Shown here piece after piece: positions 36,241-45,011 of a stretch of 64,000 bases of DNA. Positions within the stretch are counted from its first letter, which is position 1. Each line of letters begins with the position of its first letter. The notes beneath the pieces were generated by a model. The model did not search any database, was not told the DNA's origin, and was given only the letters and a program-made list of their open reading frames with translations. The translations under genes were made by a program, and so were the position numbers. Origin of the DNA: Actinomycetota bacterium (GTDB lineage Bacteria > Actinomycetota > Acidimicrobiia > Acidimicrobiales > JAJPHD01); assembly GCA_021325455.1 (NCBI GenBank), contig JAJPHD010000008.1, positions 1 through 64,000 of the forward strand. The letters run 5' to 3'.

Positions 36241-37758
36241 GTGATCCTGAACGGGGAGGTGACCAGGCCGCGGCTGTCCCGGGCAACCCGGGCCGCCAGG
36301 AGACCGGGGGCCCGCCCGGGCTGGCGGGAGGCGGCTGCCCGTCACCGCCTCTTCCTCGGCCTGCTGGCGGGTGGCACCCTCCTGCGGGGGGTGGTCCAGC
36401 TCGCCTACCGGCCCGCCCTCGTCTTCCCCGACACCGGCACCTACCTCGCCGATGCCTGGAACTTCGCCCACGGGAAGCTGGTGCCCGACCCCATCCGGAC
36501 CAGCGGCTACTCCCTGTTCCTGGTGCCCCTGGTGGAGATAGTGCACCACCTGTTCCTGGCCGCGGTGGCCAACCACGTCCTGGGCCTGGCCTCGGCCATC
36601 TTGGTCTACGCCCTCCTCACCCGCCTTCGCTGCCCGCCATGGGGAGCGGCGCTGGCCTCGGTCCCGGTCCTCTTCGATCCCTTGCAGCTCGACCTCGAGC
36701 AGTACGTCCTCAGTGACGTCCTTGCCTCCTTCCTGGTGCTGGCAGGGTTGGCCGTGCTGGTGTGGCCCGGGGCAGGAAGAGGCCGCTCATCCCGGCTCGG
36801 CTGGGCCCGGCCGGTCGCCGCCGGGCTCCTGGTCTCCCTGGCCGCCTGGGTGAGGATGGCCGATGCGGTCACCATCCTCCCGGCCCTGGCCTATGTGGTC
36901 GTGGCGGTCCGCCCCTGGAAGCAGCTGGTCACCCGGGCTGGCCTGGTGCTCTCCAGCTTCCTCCTGCCCCTCGTGGCCTACGCCGGGTGGTTCCATGTCG
37001 CCTGGGGCCCCTGGACCCTCACCAGCTACTCCGGCCACTTCATGTACGGCAAGGTCGCCTCCTTTGCCGACTGCAGGGGGATGTCCCTGCCTGCCTACGA
37101 GCGCCCCCTGTGCCCCTCCGCCCCGCCGGGCCACCGGCCGAGCGCCGATTTCTACATGTGGGACCCGGCGTCACCCCAGTGGAGGTTCCGCCCCCCACCG
37201 GGCCGCTCCGCCGACGCCGTCATCGCCAACTTCTCCGAGCGGGTCATCCTGCACCAACCCCTCGCCTACGCCGGCGACGTCACGGCCGACTTCTTCTACG
37301 GCTTCTCCCCCGTGAGGGGCCGGGGACCGGACGACTACCCGCAGTGGTACCACCAGTTCCAGTCCACCTACCCCACCTATCACGGCGTGGCGGTTCCGTC
37401 GCTGGTGCCCGCCATCCTCTGGAGCTACGGGCACCTCCGGGGCTCGGTCCAGCCTCAGCTGGCCGCCTTCCTCCACGCCTACGGCAGGTGGTACGTCCCG
37501 GGCCCCCTGCTGGCCGCGGGCCTGGCCGTGGGGCTGGCTGCCGCGGCCGGGCTGGGCCGCTCCCGCCGCTCCCCCCTGCGGGCCCCCTGCCTGGCCTTCT
37601 GCGCAGGGGTGGTGGCGGTGCTGATGCCGCCGGCCGCCTTGTCGGTCTTCGACTGGCGCTACCAGCTCCCCCAGCTGGCCCTCATCCCTGTGGCCGCCTG
37701 CCTGGGAGCCACTGCCCTGGCCCGGGGGCGCCCATCCTCCGGCCCCGGCCCCAGCTGA
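36241..37758 (+). CDS. Polytopic membrane protein, glycosyltransferase-like (paralog family A, copy 3)
   Basis: 505 aa from GTG 36241. About 10 helices. Family A landmarks: YRPALVFPDTGTYLADAW after helix 1, ANHVLGLASAILVYALLTRL, VLFDPLQLDLEQYVLSD, and the two-Cys loop FADCRGMSLPAYERPLC followed by ASPQWRFRPPPGRSADAV. It is closest in these loops to copy 1. The likely role is transfer of a sugar from a polyprenyl-phosphate carrier to the growing glycan outside the membrane. The upstream gene is a family B protein, so families A and B are physically paired here. Confidence 0.65.
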   Translation: MILNGEVTRPRLSRATRAARRPGARPGWREAAARHRLFLGLLAGGTLLRGVVQLAYRPALVFPDTGTYLADAWNFAHGKLVPDPIRTSGYSLFLVPLVEIVHHLFLAAVANHVLGLASAILVYALLTRLRCPPWGAALASVPVLFDPLQLDLEQYVLSDVLASFLVLAGLAVLVWPGAGRGRSSRLGWARPVAAGLLVSLAAWVRMADAVTILPALAYVVVAVRPWKQLVTRAGLVLSSFLLPLVAYAGWFHVAWGPWTLTSYSGHFMYGKVASFADCRGMSLPAYERPLCPSAPPGHRPSADFYMWDPASPQWRFRPPPGRSADAVIANFSERVILHQPLAYAGDVTADFFYGFSPVRGRGPDDYPQWYHQFQSTYPTYHGVAVPSLVPAILWSYGHLRGSVQPQLAAFLHAYGRWYVPGPLLAAGLAVGLAAAAGLGRSRRSPLRAPCLAFCAGVVAVLMPPAALSVFDWRYQLPQLALIPVAACLGATALARGRPSSGPGPS

Positions 37759-38149
37759 GAGGGGTTTGGCATCGAAGGGATGGGTAGGGCTAGGTTGTCG
37801 CCGCTAGCTGGTTCGCACGTCCATGCCGGTCCGGGAGGTTCGCCCCTATGTGCTCCGCCGGCCCAACAGGCAGCCGCCAGGGATGTTGCCCGGCCCGGCG
37901 CGGGCGAACCGCCTTGGTCTGGGGAAAGGCTGGTCTTAGACGGCCATGAGGAAGGGGGCAGAGGTTCGGGGCGGTAGGCTGTCCGAGGTCGTGCAGGCCG
38001 GTAGGGCCTTGGCCCCGCTGGGCTGGCGGGCGAGCCGTGCACCCATGGCGGCCACGCCCGGCGGCCCACAGCCAAGGGGGCAAGGACAAGCGCGTCATGA
38101 AAGTAAGTAGGTGACCAGCAAAGTGCTACCTGAACCGGGCTCATCGGCT
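37759..38149. other. Intergenic region with a possible structured element
   Basis: About 390 bp without a credible gene; small ORFs on both strands lack motifs and bias. It contains a perfect 9-bp stem (GGTTCGCCC at 37837-37845 with GGGCGAACC at 37902-37910) enclosing further GC-rich complementarity. It does not match tRNA, tmRNA, SRP RNA, RNase P RNA or a riboswitch consensus that I know. It could be an untranslated leader, a small RNA or decayed sequence. Confidence 0.35.
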
Positions 38150-38155
38150 AGCGTC
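38150..38155 (+). promoter_or_regulatory. -10 element, leaderless type (GT2 38162)
   Basis: TAGCGT ends 6 nt before ATG 38162. It supports this start over the in-frame GTG at 38111. Confidence 0.5.
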
Positions 38156-38161
38156 AACGCC

Positions 38162-39418
38162 ATGCCCCCCGTCGTGCGAACCTCTGCCCCGCCGCAGCCG
38201 GCCCGGGATGCGGCCGAGGCGGCCGTCGATGTCTCGGTGGTCATGCCCTGCCTCAACGAGGCCCACAGCGTGGGGATCTGCGTGACCAAGGCGCTCGAGG
38301 GGCTGGAGCGGGCGGGCCTCTCGGGGGAGGTGGTGGTCTGCGACAACGGGTCCACCGACGGCTCGGTCGAGGTCGCCAAGGCCGCCGGGGCCAGGGTGGT
38401 CCACGAGCCCGAGCGCGGCTACGGGGCCGCCTACCGGAGGGGGTTCGCCGAGGCCCGTGGGCGCTACATCGTCATGGGGGACTCGGACGGCTCCTACGAC
38501 TTCACCGAGCTGGGGCAGTTCGTGCACCTCCTCGAGGCGGGGTACGACTACGTGCACGGGTCACGGTTCGCCGGCGAGATCCTGCCCGGCGCCATGCCCT
38601 GGCTGCACCGCTACGTCGGCAACCCCGTGCTCACCAAGGTCCTCAACATCCTCTTCTCGGTCAAGAGCTCCGACGCCCACAGCGGGATGCGGGCCTTCAC
38701 CTCGGAAGCCATCAAGCGCATGAACCTGGCCTCCCCGGGCATGGAGCTGGCCTCGGAGATCGTGATCGCCGCCGCCGAGAACAAGCTGTCGGTGGCCGAG
38801 GTCCCCATCACCTACTACCCCCGCCTCGGGGAGTCGAAGCTGCGGTCCTGGCCCGACGGCTGGCGGCACCTGCGCTTCATGCTCCTGCGCTGCCCCCGGT
38901 GGCTGTTCCTGGTGCCTGGCGGCATAGCCCTTGGCGTGGGCCTGGCCGGTCAGTTGGTGCTGCTCCCGGGCCGGCTCCGGATCGGCTCCCACCTGCTCGA
39001 CATGCACTTCTCGGCCCTCTTCGCCCTGCTCACCCTGGGCGGGCTCCAGACCAGCGTGTTCGGGCTGCTCGCCACCACCCACGGGCGGGCCCAGGGCTAC
39101 GAGCCCATGACCGGCCGGCTCACCCGCTTCATCGAGCAGCGCTTCAACCTGCGCCGCGGCGTGACCGCCGGCGGGGTGACCTTCGCCGTGGGCCTCGCCC
39201 TGGACAGCTACGTGCTGGCCAAGTGGCTGCGCCGGTCCCGGGGGCCCATCAACGAGATGAAGCCCGTCCTCCTGGCCCTTTCCCTCATGGCAGCGGGGGT
39301 GGAGACGGTGTTCGCCTCGTTCTCCCTGACGGAGATGAAGGTGGGAGCCCTCCGCCTCATGCGCAACTCCGAGTCGACAGGAAACGGGGTGGCTGCCGGC
39401 AACGGGACGGCAGCGTGA
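38162..39418 (+). CDS. Polyprenyl-phosphate glycosyltransferase (GT2, DPM1/GtrB-like) with C-terminal membrane domain
   Basis: 418 aa from ATG 38162. The GT-A domain occupies residues ~20-240: VSVVMPCLNEAHSVGICV, VVCDNGSTDGSVEVAKAAG, YGAAYRRGFAEARGRYIVMG and DSDGSYDFTELGQ (the DxD site). Four helices follow (WLFLVPGGIALGVGLAGQLV and later ones). Enzymes of this shape make polyprenyl-phosphate sugars on the inner face, the donors that GT-C enzymes need, so it may feed the family A/B membrane proteins nearby. The next methyltransferase gene overlaps its stop (GTGA). Confidence 0.82.
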   Translation: MPPVVRTSAPPQPARDAAEAAVDVSVVMPCLNEAHSVGICVTKALEGLERAGLSGEVVVCDNGSTDGSVEVAKAAGARVVHEPERGYGAAYRRGFAEARGRYIVMGDSDGSYDFTELGQFVHLLEAGYDYVHGSRFAGEILPGAMPWLHRYVGNPVLTKVLNILFSVKSSDAHSGMRAFTSEAIKRMNLASPGMELASEIVIAAAENKLSVAEVPITYYPRLGESKLRSWPDGWRHLRFMLLRCPRWLFLVPGGIALGVGLAGQLVLLPGRLRIGSHLLDMHFSALFALLTLGGLQTSVFGLLATTHGRAQGYEPMTGRLTRFIEQRFNLRRGVTAGGVTFAVGLALDSYVLAKWLRRSRGPINEMKPVLLALSLMAAGVETVFASFSLTEMKVGALRLMRNSESTGNGVAAGNGTAA

Positions 39419-40155
39419 CCCGCACGGAGGAGCGGGTCCAGCTCTCTCCCGACGCCTCCGACGCTCCCCCGGGCCTGCTCGACAACCACCTCGGCGGGGA
39501 GGGCGCCCCCCGCTACCGCCAGTACCAGCTCGAGCTCATTGCCCCCTACTGCGGGAGATGGGTGCTCGAGGTGGGATCGGGCCTGGGTGAGTTCGCCTCC
39601 CAGCTCGAGGGCCCGGAGCGCCTGGTGCTGACCGACGCCGAGCCCTGGCTCGTGGAGCGGCTCCAGGAGCGCTACCGGTCGCGTCCCGACGTCGACGTGG
39701 CCCATCTGGCCCTGCCCGAGTCGCTGGACCTGGACCGCACCGTCGACACGGTCGTGGCCCTCAACGTGTTGGAGCACGTGGAGGAGGACGTGGTCGCCCT
39801 GCGCAACCTCACCAAGGTCATGGAGCCGGGGGGCAGGTTGATCCTTTGGGTCCCCGCCTACCCGGCCCTCTACGGGGACTTCGACCGCCAGGTGGGCCAC
39901 GTCCGGCGCTACACCCCGAAGAGCCTGAGGGCGGCAGTGGAGGCGGCCGGGCTCCATGTCGAGGTGCTACGGCCCGTGAACTTCCTCGGGGGACTGGCCT
40001 GGTGGCTGGCGGTCCACCTGGGGGGCACGGGGACCCCGAAGCCGGCCCTGGTCCGCCTCTACGACAGCCTCGTCATCCCTGCCACCAGGCTCATAGAGCG
40101 CATGGTCTCCCCGCCCTTCGGCCAGAGCCTCCTCTGCGTGGCCTCGGTCGCATAG
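39415..40155 (+). CDS. Class I SAM-dependent methyltransferase
   Basis: 246 aa from GTG 39415, overlapping the upstream stop (GTGA). The track's start at 38899 is read-through. SAM-binding motif VLEVGSGLGEFASQLEG near residue 45, acidic motif II (LVLTDAEPWLVERL), VALNVLEHVEEDVVAL and EPGGRLILWVPAYPALYG. HVRRYTPKSLRAAVEAAG and a hydrophobic C-terminal part (FLGGLAWWLAVHLGG) suggest a membrane-near acceptor such as a polyprenyl-linked sugar or lipid. It is coupled to the polyprenyl-phosphate glycosyltransferase, which supports that idea. Confidence 0.82.
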   Translation: MTRTEERVQLSPDASDAPPGLLDNHLGGEGAPRYRQYQLELIAPYCGRWVLEVGSGLGEFASQLEGPERLVLTDAEPWLVERLQERYRSRPDVDVAHLALPESLDLDRTVDTVVALNVLEHVEEDVVALRNLTKVMEPGGRLILWVPAYPALYGDFDRQVGHVRRYTPKSLRAAVEAAGLHVEVLRPVNFLGGLAWWLAVHLGGTGTPKPALVRLYDSLVIPATRLIERMVSPPFGQSLLCVASVA

Positions 40156-40210
40156 GGACCGAGCAGGCACCCGGCCCCCGGCCCGTCGCCCGGCACCAGC
40201 CCGGCCCCCT

Positions 40211-42493
40211 CTAACCCAGGAGGTCCCGGGCCGCCTTCTCTATCGCTGCCTCGGACAAGAGCACGTGGTAGGCGGCGTCCCCGAGGGGCACGAAGCTGTC
40301 GTGGCTGGTGACCCTGGCCACCTTGCCCCCGTACCCCGCCTCCGCCAGCGCCACCATGACCCCCTCGGAGACACCCCCCGACCGCCGGGTCTCGTCGACG
40401 ACCAGGACCCTCCCGGTGGCGTCTGCCTCCCTGACGAGGTCAGGCACGGGCAAGGGGGCCAACCAGCGCAGGTCCAGGACCCTGCTGCCCACGCCCGCCT
40501 CCTCCAGGCGCCGGGCCACACGAAGGGACATGGCCAGGCCGTTGGCGAAGCTGACCAGGGTGATGTCGCCACCGGCACCGTAGGTTCGGGCCGAGCCAAT
40601 GGGCACATGGCAGCGCGACCAGGTCCCGGGAGCGGCATAGGGCGCCAGCCACCCCCCGTCGCCGTCCTCGTGCAGGTCGGCGGTGTGGTACAGGGCGATG
40701 GGCTCCAGGTACACGCTCACGGTGCCGTCCTCCTCGGCAGCGGCCAGGCAGGTGCGCAGCATGGAGGCGGCGTCGTCGGGCCGGGAGGGCGACGCTATTA
40801 CCAGGCCCGGGATGTCCCGCAGAGCGGCGACGGCGTTGTCGTTGTGGAAGTGCCCGCCAAAGCCGCGCTGGTAGGCGTAACCGGCGATCCGCACCACCAT
40901 CCCGTTGCGGTACCTGCCCTTGGAGAAGAACTGGAGAGTGGCCGCCTCCCCCCGCAGCTGGTCGATGGCATTGTGGAGGTAGGCCAGGTACTGGATCTCG
41001 GGTACGGGGAGCAGCCCGGAGATGGCGGCACCGAGGCCGAGGCCCAGGATGGACGACTCGTCGAGGAGCGTGTCGAAGACCCTGGCGGCCCCGAAGCGAC
41101 GCGTCAGCCGGCGGGTCACCCCGTACACGCCGACCTTGCGGCCCACGTCCTCGCCGAAGACCATCATCCCCGGGCGGCAGGCCAGCCCGTCCGCCAGGGA
41201 GCGGTTGATGGCCAGGGCCAGCGTGAGGGGGCCCTCCTCCTCGGGCAACCGTCCCTCGAACACGGCCCGGCGCCGGTCCTCGGGTGCTGAGCGGGCGGCG
41301 TTGGCCGCCACCCGGTCAGGGCGACGGGGCGCCAAGGGCTCCATGACCTCTGCCGCATCGCGCAGGCGGGGCCGGGAAACGGCCTCGCTGGCCAGCCTCA
41401 TCACCTTGGCCCGGATCGCCTCGTAGCGGGCCAGCACCTCCTCGGGAGGAAGGAGCCCCGACTCCACGAGCAGCCTCGATGTCCCAAGCAGCGGGTCCCT
41501 CTCGTAGTCCGCCGCCACATCGGAGGGCGACCGGTAGCTGACCTCGGCGTCGGAGCCGGCGTGGCCCATGAACCTGACCACCTTGAGATGGAGGAAGGCT
41601 GGCTTCCTGTGCTGCCTCACCCACCTCACCGCCTCCAGGGCCGTGTCGTACGCCCCGGCCAGGTCCGACCCGTCAGCACTGAGGTAGCGGAGCTGGGGGA
41701 CGGCGGCGTGGGCCCTCTCCACCCAGCCGGGAGCAGTGGGCACACTGATGCCCCAGCCGTTGTCCTCGCACACGAAGAGGACCGGCATGGGAAGCCCCCG
41801 GTAGGCGGTGTAGCAGGCGGCGTTCACGGCACCCAGGGCTGTGGAGTGGTTGGCCGAGGCGTCCCCGAAGCTGCAGACGACCACGGCATCGGGGGGCCAG
41901 AGGCACCCCGACCCGAGCTTGCGAGCCCGCTCGATGGCAAAGGCCACGCCCACCGCACGGGGAAGATGGGATGCGATCGTCGACGTCTGGGGGATGATGG
42001 CCAGCTCGGCACGGCCGAACACCTTGTGGCGGCCGCCGGCTATGGGCTCGTCGGCCGCTCCCGCCAGGCCGAGCAGCACGTCCAGGATGGGATCCTGGCC
42101 CAAGGCCTTCTCCCCCACCTGGGCGGCACGAGCGAGGTAGAAGGCGCCCGAGCGGTAGTGCAGGAGGGCAGGGTCGGTGGGGCGCAGTGCCGCCGCCACG
42201 GCGGCATTGCCCTCGTGCCCGGAGGACCCGATCGTGTAATAGCCCTGTCCTTCCTCCCTCATCCACCTGGCAGCCAGGTCCAGGTGGCGGCTGGCGGCCT
42301 GGGCATCGAAGAGCTCCAGAGCCATCTCGCCGGTCAGCCCGGAGCGGGGACGGACGGGCAGGCCCGGGTCTGGACGGCTCCCGCCCGCCCGGGACCACTG
42401 GGCGCCCAGGTCGGTGACAGCCTGGACGAAGTGCTGGTCGAGGGCTTCACGCTTGGTTCCTCGCTCGGGCACCGTCGGACCTCGGTCGGGCAT
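40211..42493 (-). CDS. Fused E1 alpha-beta subunit of a 2-oxoacid dehydrogenase (branched-chain/acetoin type)
   Basis: 760 aa from ATG 42493, with TAGGCT 7 nt upstream. The N-terminal ~390 residues are E1 alpha: GYYTIGSSGHEGNAAVAAAL, PRAVGVAFAIERA and the thiamine-diphosphate motif GDASANHSTALGAVNAA. The C-terminal ~340 residues are E1 beta: VFGEDVGRKVGVYGVTRRL, FDTLLDESSILGLGLGAAIS, PEIQYLAYLHNAIDQL and LVVDETRRSGGVSEG. It decarboxylates a 2-oxoacid (probably branched-chain) and passes the acyl group to a lipoyl E2. No E2, E3 or lipoylation gene is nearby, so it must pair with partners elsewhere. It is convergent with the methyltransferase. Confidence 0.9.
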   Translation of the reverse strand: MPDRGPTVPERGTKREALDQHFVQAVTDLGAQWSRAGGSRPDPGLPVRPRSGLTGEMALELFDAQAASRHLDLAARWMREEGQGYYTIGSSGHEGNAAVAAALRPTDPALLHYRSGAFYLARAAQVGEKALGQDPILDVLLGLAGAADEPIAGGRHKVFGRAELAIIPQTSTIASHLPRAVGVAFAIERARKLGSGCLWPPDAVVVCSFGDASANHSTALGAVNAACYTAYRGLPMPVLFVCEDNGWGISVPTAPGWVERAHAAVPQLRYLSADGSDLAGAYDTALEAVRWVRQHRKPAFLHLKVVRFMGHAGSDAEVSYRSPSDVAADYERDPLLGTSRLLVESGLLPPEEVLARYEAIRAKVMRLASEAVSRPRLRDAAEVMEPLAPRRPDRVAANAARSAPEDRRRAVFEGRLPEEEGPLTLALAINRSLADGLACRPGMMVFGEDVGRKVGVYGVTRRLTRRFGAARVFDTLLDESSILGLGLGAAISGLLPVPEIQYLAYLHNAIDQLRGEAATLQFFSKGRYRNGMVVRIAGYAYQRGFGGHFHNDNAVAALRDIPGLVIASPSRPDDAASMLRTCLAAAEEDGTVSVYLEPIALYHTADLHEDGDGGWLAPYAAPGTWSRCHVPIGSARTYGAGGDITLVSFANGLAMSLRVARRLEEAGVGSRVLDLRWLAPLPVPDLVREADATGRVLVVDETRRSGGVSEGVMVALAEAGYGGKVARVTSHDSFVPLGDAAYHVLLSEAAIEKAARDLLG

Positions 42494-42500
42494 CGTCCCG

Positions 42501-42506
42501 AGCCTA
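42501..42506 (-). promoter_or_regulatory. -10 element, leaderless type (fused E1)
   Basis: TAGGCT on minus ends 7 nt before ATG 42493. Confidence 0.5.
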
Positions 42507-42557
42507 GGAGATGGCGGGGGAAGAACCCGGCAACCGGGCCGACCGGCCGTCAAGGGC

Positions 42558-42563
42558 TATGTT
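42558..42563 (+). promoter_or_regulatory. -10 element, leaderless type (leader ORF 42571)
   Basis: TATGTT ends 7 nt before GTG 42571, which is the first codon of a short leader ORF and is out of frame with the large membrane protein. Confidence 0.45.
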
Positions 42564-42570
42564 GTCCACC

Positions 42571-42651
42571 GTGCGGTTGACCCCTGCGCCAACCCAGCCG
42601 CCTCGCGGGCTGGCCCTGCGCCGGCGGCCGCCGGCACACCTCTTCGCATGA
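42571..42651 (+). CDS. Candidate 26-aa leader peptide coupled to the YfhO-like gene
   Basis: A GTG placed 7 nt after a -10 element opens a 26-codon frame (VRLTPAPTQPPRGLALRRRP...). Its TGA (42649-42651) overlaps the ATG of the large membrane-protein gene as ATGA. Translation of a leaderless short ORF could deliver ribosomes to the main start, which lacks a Shine-Dalgarno sequence. The peptide is basic and Pro/Arg-rich. The alternative is that it is the true N-terminus of the protein, split by a frameshift. It is too short for the ORF track. Confidence 0.45.
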   Translation: MRLTPAPTQPPRGLALRRRPPAHLFA

Positions 42652-45011
42652 AGGTGGGTCGTTGCCGGCCCGACCCCCCGGGCAAGAGGGAACTGGTCGG
42701 GAGCGCCCAGAACCGCACGGGCGGGCTGAGGCAGGCCCTGCTGACCCGGGCTGGTGCCGCCCGCTGGGCCTGGCCCGCCGGCGCCTGCGCGGCGGTCATC
42801 CTGGCCAACCTGGCCTCCCTGTCCGGCGTCGTGGACGTCAACCCCCTCAACTGGGTGTCAGGCCTGGGACCCACCTTCCGCCACGGTGCTCTTCCCGGCG
42901 CCTACAGCATCGACCCCCAGATCGGCTTCACCGCCCAGACGCTGGGGCACCGGGTGGCTATGGACTGGCTGGCCGGGAAGGTCCCATGGTGGAACCCCTT
43001 CGAGGGGGTGGGTGAGCCTCTGGCTGCCGGCGTCATCGCTGCCGCCTTCTTCCCGCTGGTCATGATCCAAGCCCTCCCCTCCGGGCTCCTCTTCTTCCAT
43101 GTGATCCTGGAGTGCATCGCCGCCCTGGCCACCTACGGCCTGGTGCGGGAGATGGGCTGCTCCCGCCCGGTGGCGGCTACCGGCGGAGTGGCATTCGGGC
43201 TGATAGGGACCTTCGCCTGGTTCGGCAACGCCGTGGTCAACCCCGTCTGCTTCCTCCCCATGACCGTGTGGGGGGTGGAGAGGACCTTCCGGCGCCCCGG
43301 TGAGAACCGGGGATGGATGCTGCTGGCTGCAGGAGTGGCCCTGTCCATCGTCTCAGGGTTCCCGGAGGTCGCCTACCTCGACGGGATCCTGGCCGCGGTC
43401 TGGACGGCGGTCCGTCTAGTGCAGAGCCGGAGGCCGGCCGTCCTCGGGTACCTCTGGCGCGTTGTTGCGGGTTGGGCGGCCGGCCTCCTTCTTTGCTCCC
43501 CTCTGCTGCTCGCCTTCCTCGGGTACCTCCACCACGGCAACGTCGGTCCCCACGCCTCTGCCTACGCCAACCTCTTCATGCCGCCTCGCTACGGTGTCAC
43601 CCACTTCGGCCTGCCCTACATAACCGGCCCTCTGACCCCGACCGGGAGCCTGCGGCCAGGGTCGTCGCCCAGCTTCGCCTTCTCCAACGGCCTGCAGGGC
43701 GGGTACATCACCCCCACGCTCATGGTGATGGCCCTGGCCGGCCTGGTCCTGGCGGGGCGGCGCGAGCTCCTCCTGCGGGTGGTCCTCGCCGGGTTCGTGT
43801 TCCTCTCCATCGGCCGGAACCTGCACCTGCCGGTCATCTTCAACCTGATCGGCATGGTGCCGGGGGTGAAGGCCTCCCTGTTCCCCCGCTACATCATGCC
43901 TGACATCGAGTTCGTGGCCGTGATCCTGGCCTGCCTGGGCCTGGCCTCCCTCAGGTCGTCCCGGCTCCCCCGCCCCGGGGTCCTGGCCGTGGGGGCGGTG
44001 GTGGTCGCCTGGCTGGTGGTGGTGGCCCATCTCGTCCAGCCTCAGCTGGCTGTGTTCGACCACCTCAACAGCTACCAGCGGCCCTACACGGACGGGTCGC
44101 TGGCCTGGGCCATCGGCCTCTCGGCGGTCGTCTCCCTCGTCGCCCTGCTCAGGCCCCGGCGCCTGGCCACAGGGATCGTGGCGGGACTGATGGTGGCCGA
44201 CAGCCTTGCCCTCTTCCTGGTGCCCGAGCTGGCTGCCCCCCTGACCCAGAAGCTGGACCTGCGCCCGGTGGCCTTCCTGAGGGCCCACCTGCACGGGCAG
44301 CGGTTCGCCAACCTGGGCCCGATAATGCCCAACTACGGGACCTACTTCGGCCTGGGCGAGGTCGACATCAACGACATCCCCGAAGCCACCCGCTACACGA
44401 GCTTCATCACCCGGCACCTGGCCCCCAACGAGAGCCCACTGCGCTACACGGGGCTCTACGTGCGCAATGCCAAGGGGCCCACGCCTGCCCAGGAGATCGC
44501 CCAGCACCTCTCCTCCTACGAGGCCATAGGAGTGCGCTACGTGGTGGCCTACGCGGGGACCAACCCCTTGGCGGGCGTGCCGGGCGTGAGGCAGGCCTTC
44601 GACGACGGCTTCGTCGCCATCTACTCCCTCCCGCACCCCGCCCCCCTCTTCTCCACCGCCTCCGGAGCCTGCTCGGTGCACCACCAGGGGTTCGGGGAGG
44701 CCCTCGTCCGCTGCCCGGCCCCCACCCGCCTCACCTGGCGGGAGCTGTTCTTCCCCGGATGGTCGGCCACGGTGAACGGCAAGACCGTCCCCATCGCCCA
44801 TGCCGGCCCCCTCTTCCAGTCCGTCCCCGTCCCCGCCGGCCGGTCCGCGGTCAGGTTCTCCTATGCCCCCCCGGGTCTCGACCTGGGGATAGCCGGCACC
44901 CTGGTCGGGGCCGGGGTGCTCGCTATCGGGCCCTTGGCCGCTGTGGCCCGCAGGAGGAGGCGCCGGGACCAGGAGACCCGGCGGGCGGCTGCGCTAGCCT
45001 CGCCGGCATGA
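42648..45011 (+). CDS. YfhO-family-like integral membrane protein
   Basis: 787 aa from ATG 42648. About 12 helices occupy residues 40-560, and a C-terminal extracytoplasmic domain follows. YfhO-like features: the loop with DPQIGFTAQTLGHRVAMDWL and VPWWNPFEGVGEPLAAG after helix 1, GGVAFGLIGTFAWFGN, and a C-terminal RELFFPGWSATVNGKTVPI beta domain ending in a last helix. Family members are linked to glycosylation of envelope polymers, and some act as GT-C-type transferases. It is coupled upstream to a 26-aa leader ORF and downstream to a GT2 gene (ATGA). Confidence 0.75.
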   Translation: MKVGRCRPDPPGKRELVGSAQNRTGGLRQALLTRAGAARWAWPAGACAAVILANLASLSGVVDVNPLNWVSGLGPTFRHGALPGAYSIDPQIGFTAQTLGHRVAMDWLAGKVPWWNPFEGVGEPLAAGVIAAAFFPLVMIQALPSGLLFFHVILECIAALATYGLVREMGCSRPVAATGGVAFGLIGTFAWFGNAVVNPVCFLPMTVWGVERTFRRPGENRGWMLLAAGVALSIVSGFPEVAYLDGILAAVWTAVRLVQSRRPAVLGYLWRVVAGWAAGLLLCSPLLLAFLGYLHHGNVGPHASAYANLFMPPRYGVTHFGLPYITGPLTPTGSLRPGSSPSFAFSNGLQGGYITPTLMVMALAGLVLAGRRELLLRVVLAGFVFLSIGRNLHLPVIFNLIGMVPGVKASLFPRYIMPDIEFVAVILACLGLASLRSSRLPRPGVLAVGAVVVAWLVVVAHLVQPQLAVFDHLNSYQRPYTDGSLAWAIGLSAVVSLVALLRPRRLATGIVAGLMVADSLALFLVPELAAPLTQKLDLRPVAFLRAHLHGQRFANLGPIMPNYGTYFGLGEVDINDIPEATRYTSFITRHLAPNESPLRYTGLYVRNAKGPTPAQEIAQHLSSYEAIGVRYVVAYAGTNPLAGVPGVRQAFDDGFVAIYSLPHPAPLFSTASGACSVHHQGFGEALVRCPAPTRLTWRELFFPGWSATVNGKTVPIAHAGPLFQSVPVPAGRSAVRFSYAPPGLDLGIAGTLVGAGVLAIGPLAAVARRRRRRDQETRRAAALASPA
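44995..45000 (+). promoter_or_regulatory. -10 element, leaderless type (GT2 45008)
   Basis: TAGCCT lies inside the end of the upstream gene and ends 7 nt before ATG 45008. It allows independent transcription despite the ATGA overlap. Confidence 0.45.

Noticed and set aside
37837-37910. Possible cobalamin, c-di-AMP or other known riboswitch
   Set aside because: The stem is real, but none of the conserved core sequences of these riboswitches that I know is present. It is kept only as an unexplained structure.
37659-38144. 161-aa minus-strand ORF in the 37.8-38.1 kb gap
   Set aside because: Pro/Ala/Arg-rich sequence without motif, wobble bias or start signal. It runs antisense into the end of the family A membrane gene.
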